DNA of 64,000 nt from positions 248,001-312,000 of the forward strand of contig CALHUI010000003.1 in assembly GCA_938039675.1 (NCBI GenBank), read 5' to 3'. Position 1 is the first letter of the stretch. The number at the start of each line of letters is the position of its first letter. This document shows positions 38,639-47,633 of the stretch, in pieces. The notes under the pieces were generated by a model, which ran no database searches, was not told where the DNA came from, and saw nothing but the letters and a program-made list of their open reading frames with translations. The DNA comes from an uncultured Cytophagales bacterium. GTDB taxonomy: Bacteria; Bacteroidota; Bacteroidia; Cytophagales; Thermoflexibacteraceae. Both the position numbers and the translations under genes were made by a program.

Positions 38639-39715
38639 ATGATTTTGCATACAAACGACCCCATCGGGCGCATGTTGCGCACCGAACGCGGCGAAATGCG
38701 CTATTTCAGCGGTACGTCTTATTTGGCATTGCCTTCTCATGCAGGTTTCCGCCAATTGCTTGCCGAAGGCATGGAACGGCACGGAAATAACTTTGGCGGC
38801 TCGCGCACTGCCAACCTGCGGCTTGCGGTTTATGAGGCTGCGGAGCAATTCTGGCAGCAACACATGGGTGCAGAGCACGCCATTTTGCTTTCTTCGGGCT
38901 TTATGGCAGGGCAGCTGGCGGCGTGGTGGTTGCGCCAACAGGTACACAAACACCCCGAAACGGTCGTTTCCTATGCGCCTCGCACGCATCAGGCGCTTTG
39001 GTCGGGGTTGGAGACCCGACAAGATGGCTCGTTCGGGCAGTGGCTGGAAGCTATGGTAGCAAAGGTGCAGCGCGAACAGAACCGCCCTTACATGCTGGTT
39101 TGCAATGCCTTAGACTCTGTGAAAGCCGAACTTTACGACTTTTCGCCTCTGGCAGACTTACCCGAAGGAGCACAAGTTACGCTCATTGCCGACGACTCGC
39201 ACGGCATAGGCATTACGGGCGAAGCGGGCAAAGGCATTTTTTCGACCTTGCAACGGTTTGCGCAGGTGCAGCCCGTTGTAGTGGCTTCGCTGGCAAAGGC
39301 TTGCGGACTTGCCGCAGGGCTGATTCTGACCAATACACACTACGGTCGTTTACTTTCGCACAATGCCTTTTTTGCCGGAGCATCACCTTGTGCGCCTGCC
39401 TGTGCATATGCCATGCTGCATGCCGCCCCGATTTGGGAGGCGCAGCGCCTGCAATTGGCTGAAAATGTGGAATTGGCAGCCGAAAAACTGCATCCTTTCG
39501 GAATTTTTAAGTTTACTGAAGGCTATCCCGTATTTTACACCGATGTACAAGGGCTGTATGAGTTTTTATTGGAAAGGGGAATACTGATTTCGGCGTTTCC
39601 TTATCCTGATATTAACGGCCCGACGGTTACGCGCGTGGTTGTCCATGCGGCACATACCCCCGCCGACATTGATTTTTTGGCTCGCGCAGTGGAAAATTTT
39701 TTAAGCCAAAAGTGA
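38639..39715 (+). CDS. PLP-dependent alpha-oxoamine synthase-like enzyme (BioF-like)
   Basis: 358 residues from ATG 38639 (the frame opens 5 codons earlier at TTG 38624). BioF/KBL features: FSGTSYLALPSHAGFRQLL, NNFGGSRTANLRLAVYEAAE, LIADDSHGIGITGEAG and the PLP lysine in VASLAKACGLAAG. In this family a CoA or ACP thioester is joined to an amino acid; BioF makes 8-amino-7-oxononanoate for biotin. bioB is present at 57.1 kb, so a biotin role is possible, but the sequence departs enough from BioF to leave it open. It ends 3 bases before the converging cysS. Confidence 0.8.
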   Translation: MILHTNDPIGRMLRTERGEMRYFSGTSYLALPSHAGFRQLLAEGMERHGNNFGGSRTANLRLAVYEAAEQFWQQHMGAEHAILLSSGFMAGQLAAWWLRQQVHKHPETVVSYAPRTHQALWSGLETRQDGSFGQWLEAMVAKVQREQNRPYMLVCNALDSVKAELYDFSPLADLPEGAQVTLIADDSHGIGITGEAGKGIFSTLQRFAQVQPVVVASLAKACGLAAGLILTNTHYGRLLSHNAFFAGASPCAPACAYAMLHAAPIWEAQRLQLAENVELAAEKLHPFGIFKFTEGYPVFYTDVQGLYEFLLERGILISAFPYPDINGPTVTRVVVHAAHTPADIDFLARAVENFLSQK

Positions 39716-39718
39716 AAA

Positions 39719-41212
39719 TTATTCTTCGTAAGCCCACTCAATGCGGTCTTTCATATCTTTAACAACAATGCCCAACTCCTTAAACTGCGCGCGGAGGGCA
39801 TCTACCATGCCGAAGTCTTTGTTGAGTTTAGCTTCGCGATAAACGCCTAACAATACACCCATGATGCGGTCTATATCGGTACGGACTTCTTCGCGCAGCC
39901 CAAAAACATCCTCTACAAAGGCAATGTAAGTGGTAATCATTTTTTGAAACGTTGTTTCATCCAGCACGGCTGCTTTTATTTGCCCGTTGTGAATAGAGTT
40001 GATTTTTTTCAACAAATTCAATAATGCTGAAAGAGCAACGGCTGTGTTGAAGTCATCGTTCATACCTTTGTAGATGGAATCAATGATTCGGTTGATTTCT
40101 TCAACAGCTTTGTTATCTACTGCAACAGATTCATCGGCTACATACTGCATTTTTTTAGCAATTCGCAAGCCGTTGATAACTTTCGTATAGCCCTTTTGAG
40201 CAGCTTTGAGTGCATCGTTGGAAATATCCATTGTGCTGCGGTAGTGGGTTTGCAGCAGGGCATAACGGAAAGTCATCGGGCTGTAGGCTTGCTCCAACAG
40301 CGGGTGGTTGCCTGTAAACAATTCCTGCGGCAAAATGCCATTTCCGGTGCTTTTACTCATGCGCGCGCCATTCACGGTTAGCATGTTGGTGTGCAGCCAA
40401 TACTTTACGGGCTCTTCGCCGCAATAGCCGACCGATTGCGCAATTTCGCATTCGTGGTGCGGGAATTTTAAGTCCATGCCACCGCCGTGGATGTCAAACT
40501 TTTGCCCCAAATATTTCTGACTCATCACAGAACACTCTAAATGCCAGCCGGGAAAGCCTTCGCCCCAAGGAGAGTTCCAGCGCATAATGTGCTCGGGTGA
40601 TGCTTTTTTCCAGAGTGCAAAGTCTTCGGGGTTGCGTTTTTCGCCTTGTCCGTCTAATTCGCGCGTGCCGGCAACCAATTCATCCAATACGCGACCTGAT
40701 AATTTACCGTACTGATATTGTAAATTATATTTTCGAACATCAAAGTAAACCGAACCATTCACTTCGTAAGCAAATCCGTTGCGCATAATTGCTTGCGCCA
40801 TTTCTATCTGCTCTACGATGTGTCCGGTTGCTTGCGGCTCAATGGAAGGCGGAATATTATTGAGTTGCTCCATTACCATGTGAAAGTTGTTGGCATAGCG
40901 CTGCACCACTTCCATCGGCTCTAAATTTTCTAATTTCGCTTTTTTAGCAATTTTATCTTCGCCTTCGTCAGCATCGTTTTCCAAATGGCCGACATCGGTA
41001 ATGTTGCGCACATAGCGCACTTTGTAGCCGATATGCGTTAGGTAGCGGCAGATAATATCAAAACAAGTAAAAGTGCGACAGTTGCCTAAGTGTACAAAGT
41101 TGTAAACGGTTGGCCCGCATACGTACATGCCTACGAAGGGTGGATGCAGGGGCTCAAAAAGTTCTTTTTCTCTTGTAAGCGTATTGAAGACTTTCAGGGC
41201 TTGGTTCATCAT
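39719..41212 (-). CDS. cysS: Cysteine-tRNA ligase
   Basis: 497 residues. The class I motifs are [11 protein letters not shown] (HIGH equivalent) and RMSKSTGN (KMSKS), with [10 protein letters not shown] and [11 protein letters not shown] supplying zinc ligands. It charges tRNA-Cys. The ATG at 41212 (or 41209) gives the usual start [17 protein letters not shown]. The open frame to 41281 would overlap the upstream phosphatase gene and does not match the family. Confidence 0.96.
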   Translation of the reverse strand: MMNQALKVFNTLTREKELFEPLHPPFVGMYVCGPTVYNFVHLGNCRTFTCFDIICRYLTHIGYKVRYVRNITDVGHLENDADEGEDKIAKKAKLENLEPMEVVQRYANNFHMVMEQLNNIPPSIEPQATGHIVEQIEMAQAIMRNGFAYEVNGSVYFDVRKYNLQYQYGKLSGRVLDELVAGTRELDGQGEKRNPEDFALWKKASPEHIMRWNSPWGEGFPGWHLECSVMSQKYLGQKFDIHGGGMDLKFPHHECEIAQSVGYCGEEPVKYWLHTNMLTVNGARMSKSTGNGILPQELFTGNHPLLEQAYSPMTFRYALLQTHYRSTMDISNDALKAAQKGYTKVINGLRIAKKMQYVADESVAVDNKAVEEINRIIDSIYKGMNDDFNTAVALSALLNLLKKINSIHNGQIKAAVLDETTFQKMITTYIAFVEDVFGLREEVRTDIDRIMGVLLGVYREAKLNKDFGMVDALRAQFKELGIVVKDMKDRIEWAYEE

Positions 41213-41274
41213 AAAGCAAAGGTAAACTACCTGTGTAAAAGTTGATAGCTCTTGGTCGGTTGTCAAATTTATTT

Positions 41275-42834
41275 TTAGCAAGGTTGCAAACCTATTACCA
41301 ATATATCATCGGTTTGAGGCAACATGCCTTGCCACGTTCTTAACTCATTGACTATCATCGTTTTTTGCTTAGTCATTGGGTATTGAGAGGTGTTCAGTAA
41401 CAACTCGCGGAAACGGCGGGAGTAATATTTAGTATTTTTTGCTCCGCCGAATTGGTCTTGGAAACCGTCCGTATAGGCATAAATTTTGTCGCCGGGCTGT
41501 AAAGCAATTGCAATGTCAGGATAAGTGCGCTCCGTTTTAATCTGGAAGCTGCCGATGGGCAGTTTGGCACTTATCAAACGTTCAATTGTTCCGTTGCGCA
41601 CCAAGCAGATGCTGCTATTAGCTGCTGCGAAGGTAAGTGTCTGTTTATCGGTATCAAAAACCAGCAGACTGAGGTCCATCCCATCATTTACGGGATTGTT
41701 TGCGCCTTTAACCTGTAAAATTTCAATGATGCGATGATGTAACTTGTGCAAAATGACGGAAGGAGTTGTCAGATGCTCAATTTTGATAATTTGATGAAGT
41801 GCAGTAATGCCAACCATTGTCATCAGAGCGGCTGAAACGCCATGTCCGGTACAATCGCCTACGGCCAGAATTTTGTATTGCTCGCGTTCGGTGTACCAAT
41901 AAAAGTCGCCCGAAAGTATGTCTTTGGCTTTCTCAAAAATAAAACAATCGAGAAAACTTTCTATCAATTGTTGCGGGTCGGTGCGGAAGGATGCCTGAAT
42001 CCGCGTAGCATATATGATGTTTTCGGTAATATGCCGATATGCCTCGCTGATGAGTTTTTGTTTGGCTTCTAAGCGCTCATTTTGTATTTTTTGCTCTTCG
42101 GTCAGCATCTTCAACTCTTCCTGCTTGGCTTTCAACTCTTCGTTTTGTTCTTGTAGTAAGTCTTGCAGTTCAAGCAGCTCGCGGTTTTGCTTTTCCATCT
42201 GCTCGGTTGCCAGCGCTGCGTCCTTGATTTTTTCGTCTAATTTCTTAAAAGTCGGATACACTAAAAAAAGGTTCTGAAACAGCAAAAAGCTGCCCACAAT
42301 CAGCAGTACTGTCCACAAGTAATTAGAAGTATCGCGGTTGTATGCACGATGTAATTCGGTATAGTGGATATCTGTCAGTGCGCTGATTTGACCGACAAGC
42401 GTATTGGCAGTTTTTACAACTTCCTGAACAGCGGTTGTGTCCGTACTAATCATGCGGACATATTTTACCAAAGTAGGCGTTATTTCAGCCAAATTTTTTT
42501 CTATCTCGGGCGTATGATAAAGTTGTGCTTTTGAAAAAGTATCTGTCTTGTTAAGCAGGTTGTAGTGGGTATTTTCCAGAAGTGTTGCAAGCGAATCGAT
42601 TGTACGATATGCCTGCATACGCTCCGATACACTCTTCGCCTGACGATTGAATAACCAAGCGGCCTGTAAAGACCTGACCAATGTTCGCTGGCGGCCAACC
42701 ATGTTGGAAATGCGGTTCAGTTCGTTCTTTTGTTTTACGTGCTGAATGGAAAAACTGAGCCCTATTACCAACGTAAAAAAGCTGATAATAAAGGAAATGA
42801 TAAGACTTAATGCCAGCTGCCGGGTGGATACCAT
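41275..42834 (-). CDS. Membrane-bound SpoIIE-type serine phosphatase
   Basis: 519 residues. TM1 (about 7-29) and a second span near 172-192 (LWTVLLIVGSFLLFQNLFLVY) bracket a helical sensor region with QR-rich segments as in PilJ-type nitrate/pili sensors. A coiled coil (about 200-275) leads to a PP2C/SpoIIE domain: ATRIQASFRTDPQQL, DILSGDFYWYT, AVGDCTGHGVSAALMTMVG, DGMDLSLLVF, YAYTDGFQDQFGG. It resembles the C-terminus of the protein at 60.5 kb, here with a simple sensor. Target unknown, probably an anti-sigma-antagonist type switch. Confidence 0.88.
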   Translation of the reverse strand: MVSTRQLALSLIISFIISFFTLVIGLSFSIQHVKQKNELNRISNMVGRQRTLVRSLQAAWLFNRQAKSVSERMQAYRTIDSLATLLENTHYNLLNKTDTFSKAQLYHTPEIEKNLAEITPTLVKYVRMISTDTTAVQEVVKTANTLVGQISALTDIHYTELHRAYNRDTSNYLWTVLLIVGSFLLFQNLFLVYPTFKKLDEKIKDAALATEQMEKQNRELLELQDLLQEQNEELKAKQEELKMLTEEQKIQNERLEAKQKLISEAYRHITENIIYATRIQASFRTDPQQLIESFLDCFIFEKAKDILSGDFYWYTEREQYKILAVGDCTGHGVSAALMTMVGITALHQIIKIEHLTTPSVILHKLHHRIIEILQVKGANNPVNDGMDLSLLVFDTDKQTLTFAAANSSICLVRNGTIERLISAKLPIGSFQIKTERTYPDIAIALQPGDKIYAYTDGFQDQFGGAKNTKYYSRRFRELLLNTSQYPMTKQKTMIVNELRTWQGMLPQTDDILVIGLQPC

Positions 42835-42921
42835 GGGGGATGAAATAATTGAACCGCAAATTTAGAAAATATCACATGTTCGGTAAAAAGCGATGTTTTT
42901 AGTATCCGGTACATACGGGAG

Positions 42922-43713
42922 TCAATGCGCGCTTTCCCGCAGAAAATCTGCCAGTGCAAGGGCAGGATTTACCGCTTTCATGAAATTTTCACCCATCAGA
43001 AAGCCTTGAAAACCAAATTGTTGTAGTTCGCGAACTTCCCAAAGGCTGCTGATACCGCTTTCCGAAATGCTCGGCACGCCCGAAGGTATCAAGCGACTCA
43101 ACCGCTTGGAAACCTCCAAGCTCACTTCAAAAGTTTTGAGGTTGCGGTTGTTTACGCCTACCATGTCTATTTCGGGAAAAAAACTGCGTTCCAATTCTTC
43201 CTCGTCGTGTACTTCTAAGAGCACTTCCAGTCCCAATCCGTGCGCGGTGCGCGTGAATTGACGAATTTCGGCGGGAGTGAGCGCAGCGGCAATGAGCAGG
43301 ATTAAATCTGCACCTAATGCTTTGGCTTGAATAATCTGATAATCCGAAACGGTAAAATCTTTTCGCAAAATTGGGATTTCAACGGCAGCGCGGGCAACTT
43401 GTAAGTCTGCATTGCTTCCGCCAAAAAAACTTATATCTGTAAGTACCGATATTGCTGCTGCGCCTGCCTCTTGATAGCCGCGGGCAACTTCGGCTGGCTG
43501 TGCATGGGCGTTAATTACTCCTTTGGAAGGCGATTGTTTTTTAAACTCGGCAATGATATGCGGCAGTTCCGAAGGGGTTTGCAGGCGTTTTTTCAGCGAA
43601 ACCGTTGGGCGGCCGAACAGCGGGCATTGCTCCAATTGTGCCGAAGTAACCGCCTTCATGGCAGCGGCTACTTCGGTCTTTTTATGGGCAATTATCTTTT
43701 GCAGGATGTCCAT
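42922..43713 (-). CDS. trpC: Indole-3-glycerol phosphate synthase
   Basis: 263 residues, a TIM barrel: ILQKIIAHKKTEVA, HIIAEFKKQSPSKGVIN, ISVLTDISFFGGSNADLQ, ILRKDFTVSDYQIIQAKALGAD, VGVNNRNLKTFEVSLE and SESGISS. It closes the indole ring in tryptophan synthesis. Last visible gene of the trp operon, three bases after a small reading frame. The N-terminal KFKXXSPS-type lysine and the glutamate of LLEVHDEEEL are present. Confidence 0.96.
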   Translation of the reverse strand: MDILQKIIAHKKTEVAAAMKAVTSAQLEQCPLFGRPTVSLKKRLQTPSELPHIIAEFKKQSPSKGVINAHAQPAEVARGYQEAGAAAISVLTDISFFGGSNADLQVARAAVEIPILRKDFTVSDYQIIQAKALGADLILLIAAALTPAEIRQFTRTAHGLGLEVLLEVHDEEELERSFFPEIDMVGVNNRNLKTFEVSLEVSKRLSRLIPSGVPSISESGISSLWEVRELQQFGFQGFLMGENFMKAVNPALALADFLRESAH

Positions 43714-43716
43714 TTT

Positions 43717-43923
43717 TTATACAAACGAGTACTCGTATTTTTGTAATGTTGCGTTGAATTTGAAAGTAATTTTTCGTCCGTTAGCTTCTTTAAGAATTTC
43801 CAGTAGCTTTTTTAAGCCGAAAGCGTTGTAAAAATTACCCAAAGGTTGTGCATCGGGATGAATACGGATGTACTGTTGTTCAGCTGCCTCAAATTGGTGC
43901 AGTAATTCCATGAATTGTTCCAT
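43717..43923 (-). CDS. Small uncharacterised protein inside the trp operon
   Basis: 68 residues: MEQFMELLHQFEAAEQQYI..., then LGNFYNAFGLKKLLEILKEANGRKITFKFNA and a short aromatic end. The composition is that of a real protein, with a helix-turn-helix-strand pattern. It is packed between trpD (20 bases upstream) and trpC (3 bases downstream) with no hairpin, so it is co-transcribed. I do not recognise the family, and no named Trp enzyme is this small. Confidence 0.65.
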   Translation of the reverse strand: MEQFMELLHQFEAAEQQYIRIHPDAQPLGNFYNAFGLKKLLEILKEANGRKITFKFNATLQKYEYSFV

Positions 43924-43943
43924 GATTTTGTTTTTGTTTGGGT

Positions 43944-44939
43944 TTATGATTGATAATTGACAAGTTTTTTGAACGAATGGAGTGCTTTTTTACTCATCAG
44001 CGAATCGGTAGCTTGTGCTACGGCATCGGCAACAGGCAGTGCGGGATTTACGGTTCGCAGTGCCATGGCGGCATTGGCTACCACGACTTCATTTTGCGCC
44101 TGTGTGCCTCTGCCTTCCAGAATTTCGGTGAAAATTTTGGCTGCTTCCTCTACGGTTTTGCCGCCGTAGAGGCTTTCCTGCGTTTTGGCACTGAACCCGA
44201 AGTCTTGCGCCTGCAGTACGCGCTCGCCTTGAGCATCAATGACTTTACAGGGCGAGGTGAGCGAAATTTCATCATAACCGTCTAAACTGTGAACAACGGC
44301 AAATTTTTTACCCGTTTGCTGGTACAAATAGCCGTATTTGCGTGCCAATTCAAGGCTGAAAACTCCGACAAACTGGTAATCAGGGAAGGCAGGATTAACC
44401 ATTGGCCCTAACATATTGAAAAATGTTTTGACACCCAGTTCGCGGCGTACAGGGGCTACGTTCTTCATAGCGGGGTGGAACATCGGCGCGTGAAGAAAGG
44501 CAATATTGGCGCTGTCCAACATGTGCAGTAACTCATCTTGGTTGTTGGTAAAGCGATAGCCGAAATATTCCAGCATGTTAGATGACCCCGAGACCGAAGA
44601 AACGCCGTAGTTGCCGTGTTTAACTACTTTCACGCCTGCACCTGCCACTACAAATGCCACTAACGTGCTGATATTGAAGGTGTCTTTGGCATCGCCGCCC
44701 GTTCCGCATACATCAATGGCGGGCATACCTTGCGTATCGAACGGGATGCAGAGTTCCAGCATGGCATCGCGGAATCCCCCCAACTCCTCTACGGTGATGC
44801 TGCGCATGAGGAAAACGGTCATAAAAGCGGCCATTTGGCTGTTGTTGTATTGCCCCCGCGCCAAATTAATAAACACTTCGCGGGCAGTGGCTTTGTCTAG
44901 GGTTTTGTGTTCAAAAAGGTGATTGAGGATTTCTTTCAT
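43944..44939 (-). CDS. trpD: Anthranilate phosphoribosyltransferase
   Basis: 331 residues. GTGGDAKDTFNIS (PRPP-binding glycine-rich site), VVKHGNYGVSSVSGSSNMLEYFGYRF and AMKNVAPVRRELGVKTFFNMLGPM are classic. It joins anthranilate to PRPP. Ten bases after trpG and 20 before the small frame; all on the minus strand. Confidence 0.97.
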   Translation of the reverse strand: MKEILNHLFEHKTLDKATAREVFINLARGQYNNSQMAAFMTVFLMRSITVEELGGFRDAMLELCIPFDTQGMPAIDVCGTGGDAKDTFNISTLVAFVVAGAGVKVVKHGNYGVSSVSGSSNMLEYFGYRFTNNQDELLHMLDSANIAFLHAPMFHPAMKNVAPVRRELGVKTFFNMLGPMVNPAFPDYQFVGVFSLELARKYGYLYQQTGKKFAVVHSLDGYDEISLTSPCKVIDAQGERVLQAQDFGFSAKTQESLYGGKTVEEAAKIFTEILEGRGTQAQNEVVVANAAMALRTVNPALPVADAVAQATDSLMSKKALHSFKKLVNYQS

Positions 44940-44949
44940 GGTCGTTGGA

Positions 44950-45516
44950 TTAATTTTTCAGCCAATTAGCAATCATCTGTTGCCCATAGTCTGTAATGTA
45001 GGATTCGGGATGAAATTGCACACCCTGCACGTCGTATTGGCGGTGGCGCAGCGCCATAATGTTGCCCGCCGCATCTTCGGCGGTGATTTCCAGCACTTCG
45101 GGGAAATCCTCGCGGCGCACAATCCACGAATGGTAGCGGCAGGTCTTAACGCTATTGGGAATACCTTCAAACAACGTGTTTTCGTGTTTGAGCACAGTAG
45201 TTTCGGTGGCTATGCCGTGCATTACTTCTCCCAGATTGACCAATGAGCCGCCAAAAGCCTCACCGATGGCCTGATGCCCCAAGCATACACCCAAAATGGA
45301 CTTCTCAGGGGCATAGCGGCGAATCAGTTCGGGCATGATGCCTGCATCGGCGGGCAGCCCCGGCCCGGGCGACAGCAGAATTTTGTCGTAGGCTGCCACT
45401 TCGTCCAAACTGATTTTGTCGTTGCGGTGCACATCGGGCGCAGCGCCCAGCACTTTGAGCAAGTGCACCAGATTGTAGGTAAATGAATCGTAATTGTCTA
45501 AGACCAGAATTTTCAT
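44950..45516 (-). CDS. trpG: Anthranilate synthase glutamine amidotransferase component
   Basis: 188 residues, class I glutaminase: MKILVLDNYDSFTYNL, C78 in GVCLGHQAIGEAFGG, H169 and E171 in VQFHPES. It supplies ammonia to TrpE. No trpE is found upstream or elsewhere in the window, so the large subunit is encoded elsewhere. It is the first structural gene behind the attenuator at 45535-45567; the start is 18 bases past the terminator stem. The enzyme could also serve p-aminobenzoate synthesis, as TrpG does in several bacteria. Confidence 0.95.
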   Translation of the reverse strand: MKILVLDNYDSFTYNLVHLLKVLGAAPDVHRNDKISLDEVAAYDKILLSPGPGLPADAGIMPELIRRYAPEKSILGVCLGHQAIGEAFGGSLVNLGEVMHGIATETTVLKHENTLFEGIPNSVKTCRYHSWIVRREDFPEVLEITAEDAAGNIMALRHRQYDVQGVQFHPESYITDYGQQMIANWLKN

Positions 45517-45534
45517 GTGTTTCAGGGCAAAACA

Positions 45535-45567
45535 AAAAGGCTTGCTGCGGTGAACAGCAAGCCTTTT
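45535..45567 (-). terminator. trp attenuator terminator
   Basis: On the minus strand AAAAGGCTTGCTG (45567-45555) pairs with CAGCAAGCCTTTT (45547-45535) around a 7-base loop TTCACCG, followed by T-rich sequence. The 5' half plus loop (GCTTGCTGTTCAC) can instead pair with GTGAACAG-TAGCC at 45616-45604, which ends the leader-peptide frame. Mutually exclusive terminator and antiterminator hairpins are thus visible. Confidence 0.85.
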
Positions 45568-45605
45568 CGAGGTTTTTTTAATTTATCATCGGTTGCGACA
45601 ATAGG

Positions 45606-45674
45606 CTACTGTTCACACGGACGCCCCATGTGCCAGAACCAACAGTTAAAGTATATCGCGCCTTGACTTTTCAT
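45606..45674 (-). CDS. trpL: trp operon leader peptide
   Basis: A 22-codon frame from ATG 45674 to TAG 45606 with Trp at positions 12 and 14 (residues 10-15 NCWFWH), in a short peptide also rich in aromatic residues (YF). Stem 1:2 (45645-45609) places the Trp codons in its 5' arm (CUGUU...CACAUGG pairing with CCGUGUG...AACAG). A ribosome stalled at UGG-UUC-UGG would open it and free GUGAACAG for the antiterminator. This is the textbook layout of transcription attenuation, placed directly before trpG. Confidence 0.85.
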   Translation of the reverse strand: MKSQGAIYFNCWFWHMGRPCEQ

Positions 45675-45681
45675 TACTCGG

Positions 45682-45713
45682 CAAAGTAGCAGAACGGTTT
45701 TGTTAATTCCAAA
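45682..45713 (-). promoter_or_regulatory. Promoter of the trp operon
   Basis: TTTG (45713-45710), 20 bases, then CTACTTTG (45689-45682), close to the Bacteroidota pattern TTTG-N19-21-TAnnTTTG. The predicted start, about 6-7 bases past the G, lies at 45676-45675, one or two bases before the leader ATG, so the leader transcript may be leaderless. Confidence 0.55.
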
Positions 45714-45822
45714 TTTCTCGATTTATTTTTTGTTTAATAACGTACTAAGGCAAGATGCCTGAGTTATATGTAGAATTGATTTTTTAGAAAACAGACAAAA
45801 AATTAACCGTAAGTGTTTTTGG

Positions 45823-47505
45823 TTAATATCGGTTCAGAATTTTATCCAGAATCTTGGCAGTGATGAGATAAGTCGGCTTAACACCAATTGCCCCCAGACT
45901 ACCCGAAGCCAAAGTACTGCCCGTAACTAAGGGATTATCAGAGGCATAATAGGCATAGCGCAGGATGACATCTTTGCTGATGTTTTTGCGGATTTTGGCG
46001 GCTGCCTGAATGGCTTTTTGGTAATGAGCGCCTTCCATTTCCAGTCCGATAGCCTGCCATGACGAATTTTTGAAGTAGGAAAGCACGTCTTTGTTTTGCA
46101 GCGATGTCCCCAAAACAGTAATCATTGCCCCTTCAATTACTTTCAGTCCACAACCCTCAAAATCGGCAGCGGTGAAGTCGTTGTCAAAGGGGTAATTGTC
46201 GGCAGTGCCTTCAAAAACATGTGAAGTGGGAATCATCAGGTCGCCTTTTTCGCCTTCCAGAATACCTGCTTTGCCCATAATGGAAATAGAGGCAACATTG
46301 AGCCGCACATCCCCCTTGAGGCTTTGATAAGGCTTCAGTAGTTCGTCCATTGTTTCATAGGCTTGTTCGCCAAAGGCGTAGTCCATAACCAAAATCACGG
46401 GCTGATGTGCCTCTATGTATTCGCAGTTGAGCACAATATCGGGGTGCATTTTGAGTCGCAGCAGGCAGGTGGTATCAAAAATCTGCACGGGGATGTTGGC
46501 ACCCGAATCTTCGTAGAGAAATGAGCCGCCGTTTTGCTCGGCAAAAAACTCGATTTCATCGCGCAGCTCTTTGTTTTCAGGCTTGCTGATTTCTAATGCC
46601 ATGTTTTCCAAATCCATGTTTTGGAAGTGCTTGGGCAGGGCGGCGTAGGCATACAAACAGTTCAGCACGCTGTGCGGATTGGCACTGATGATGTGTAACG
46701 GGCGGCTAATTAGTTGATTTTCAGATAAAAATCGTTTGATGTTGCTTGCCCATCGCTCGCCGTAGATATGATGCCCGATGCGCTCGCGCAGGGCAGGGGA
46801 GAAACTGATTTCGCGGTCTTTGCCGTGCAGGAATTCTTCTATGGCTAATTTACCCATCCAGTACACAATGTGGAACAAACCATTGTTGGCTTTCGGATTT
46901 TCTGCCAGCCGTTGCCAAGCGCGTTTGGTTTCTTCAAAGGTGCGCCCAAGCAGTGTGCTGAGATAAGTAAATGCAATTTCCTTGTTTTGCTCTTCGGTGT
47001 GTCCGGTTACAATAGCTTCCAATTGCAACCATTCGCGGCTGTACTGTCCTTTGTCGTTGATGGCACGCCGGCGGATTTTTTCGGCTTCATTGTACAGAAA
47101 GGTCAGGTGAGTCAGTGTGTCGTAAATTTCGCTGCGCCCCCGCGTAATTTCCATAAACATCTGCTCTTCGTCTATGCGGTAGCAATTGCGCTTGCGCTTG
47201 GGAGGAATGATGGTGGGAAATCCCGATGCATGGTAGCCTTCTTCGGAAATAAATTTGATGAAGCGGCACTCTTCAACGCCCTTGGGCAGTCGGTCTATGA
47301 CATAGACCAAGCCATCGAGTTCAACTTTTTTGGCATCGTTGATAGAGCCATAAATTTCAGGCCGCAGCGACAGCAGGGCTTCGTTCACTTCACGACCGGA
47401 TACACCGAAGGGCTTGTAAAAGCCGCGGTTGAACAAATGGCGCATTTCAATGTAGAGTTTTTCTATCGCAGCGCGTGATTCCTGCGCACGTGTGAGCTCC
47501 GGCAT
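45823..47505 (-). CDS. Conserved protein with nucleosidase/phosphorylase-like C-terminal part
   Basis: 560 residues, cytosolic. The N-terminal ~330 residues are helical (QESRAAIEKLYIEMRHLFNRGFYKPFG; GHTEEQNKEIAFTYLSTLLGRTFEETKRAWQ). The C-terminal ~220 residues recall purine-nucleoside phosphorylase/AMP nucleosidase folds: HQPVILVMDYAFGEQAYETMDELL, ISIMGKAGILEGEKGDLMIPTSHVFEGT, and WQAIGLEMEGAHYQKAIQAA, where EMEG resembles the catalytic MEGA motif of that superfamily. I recall it as a Bacteroidota DUF (DUF6909-type), function unknown. It stops 109 bases before the trp promoter. Confidence 0.75.
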   Translation of the reverse strand: MPELTRAQESRAAIEKLYIEMRHLFNRGFYKPFGVSGREVNEALLSLRPEIYGSINDAKKVELDGLVYVIDRLPKGVEECRFIKFISEEGYHASGFPTIIPPKRKRNCYRIDEEQMFMEITRGRSEIYDTLTHLTFLYNEAEKIRRRAINDKGQYSREWLQLEAIVTGHTEEQNKEIAFTYLSTLLGRTFEETKRAWQRLAENPKANNGLFHIVYWMGKLAIEEFLHGKDREISFSPALRERIGHHIYGERWASNIKRFLSENQLISRPLHIISANPHSVLNCLYAYAALPKHFQNMDLENMALEISKPENKELRDEIEFFAEQNGGSFLYEDSGANIPVQIFDTTCLLRLKMHPDIVLNCEYIEAHQPVILVMDYAFGEQAYETMDELLKPYQSLKGDVRLNVASISIMGKAGILEGEKGDLMIPTSHVFEGTADNYPFDNDFTAADFEGCGLKVIEGAMITVLGTSLQNKDVLSYFKNSSWQAIGLEMEGAHYQKAIQAAAKIRKNISKDVILRYAYYASDNPLVTGSTLASGSLGAIGVKPTYLITAKILDKILNRY

Positions 47506-47598
47506 AGTTTGAGTGGATTAAGTAAGCGGTCGGGGTGGCAGTAAACGCCGCTTCTCCTGACTTTGCCTGCAAAGTTAGCACGATAATTTTGTTCATCG

Positions 47599-47629
47599 TT
47601 TGGAAATGATGAATTTGTCTTTAATTTTG
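47599..47629 (+). promoter_or_regulatory. Promoter of the SRP RNA
   Basis: TTTG (47599-47602), 19 bases, TAATTTTG (47622-47629): an exact match to the Bacteroidota consensus. The 5' end of the RNA helix begins 5 bases later. Confidence 0.75.
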
Positions 47630-47633
47630 TACC

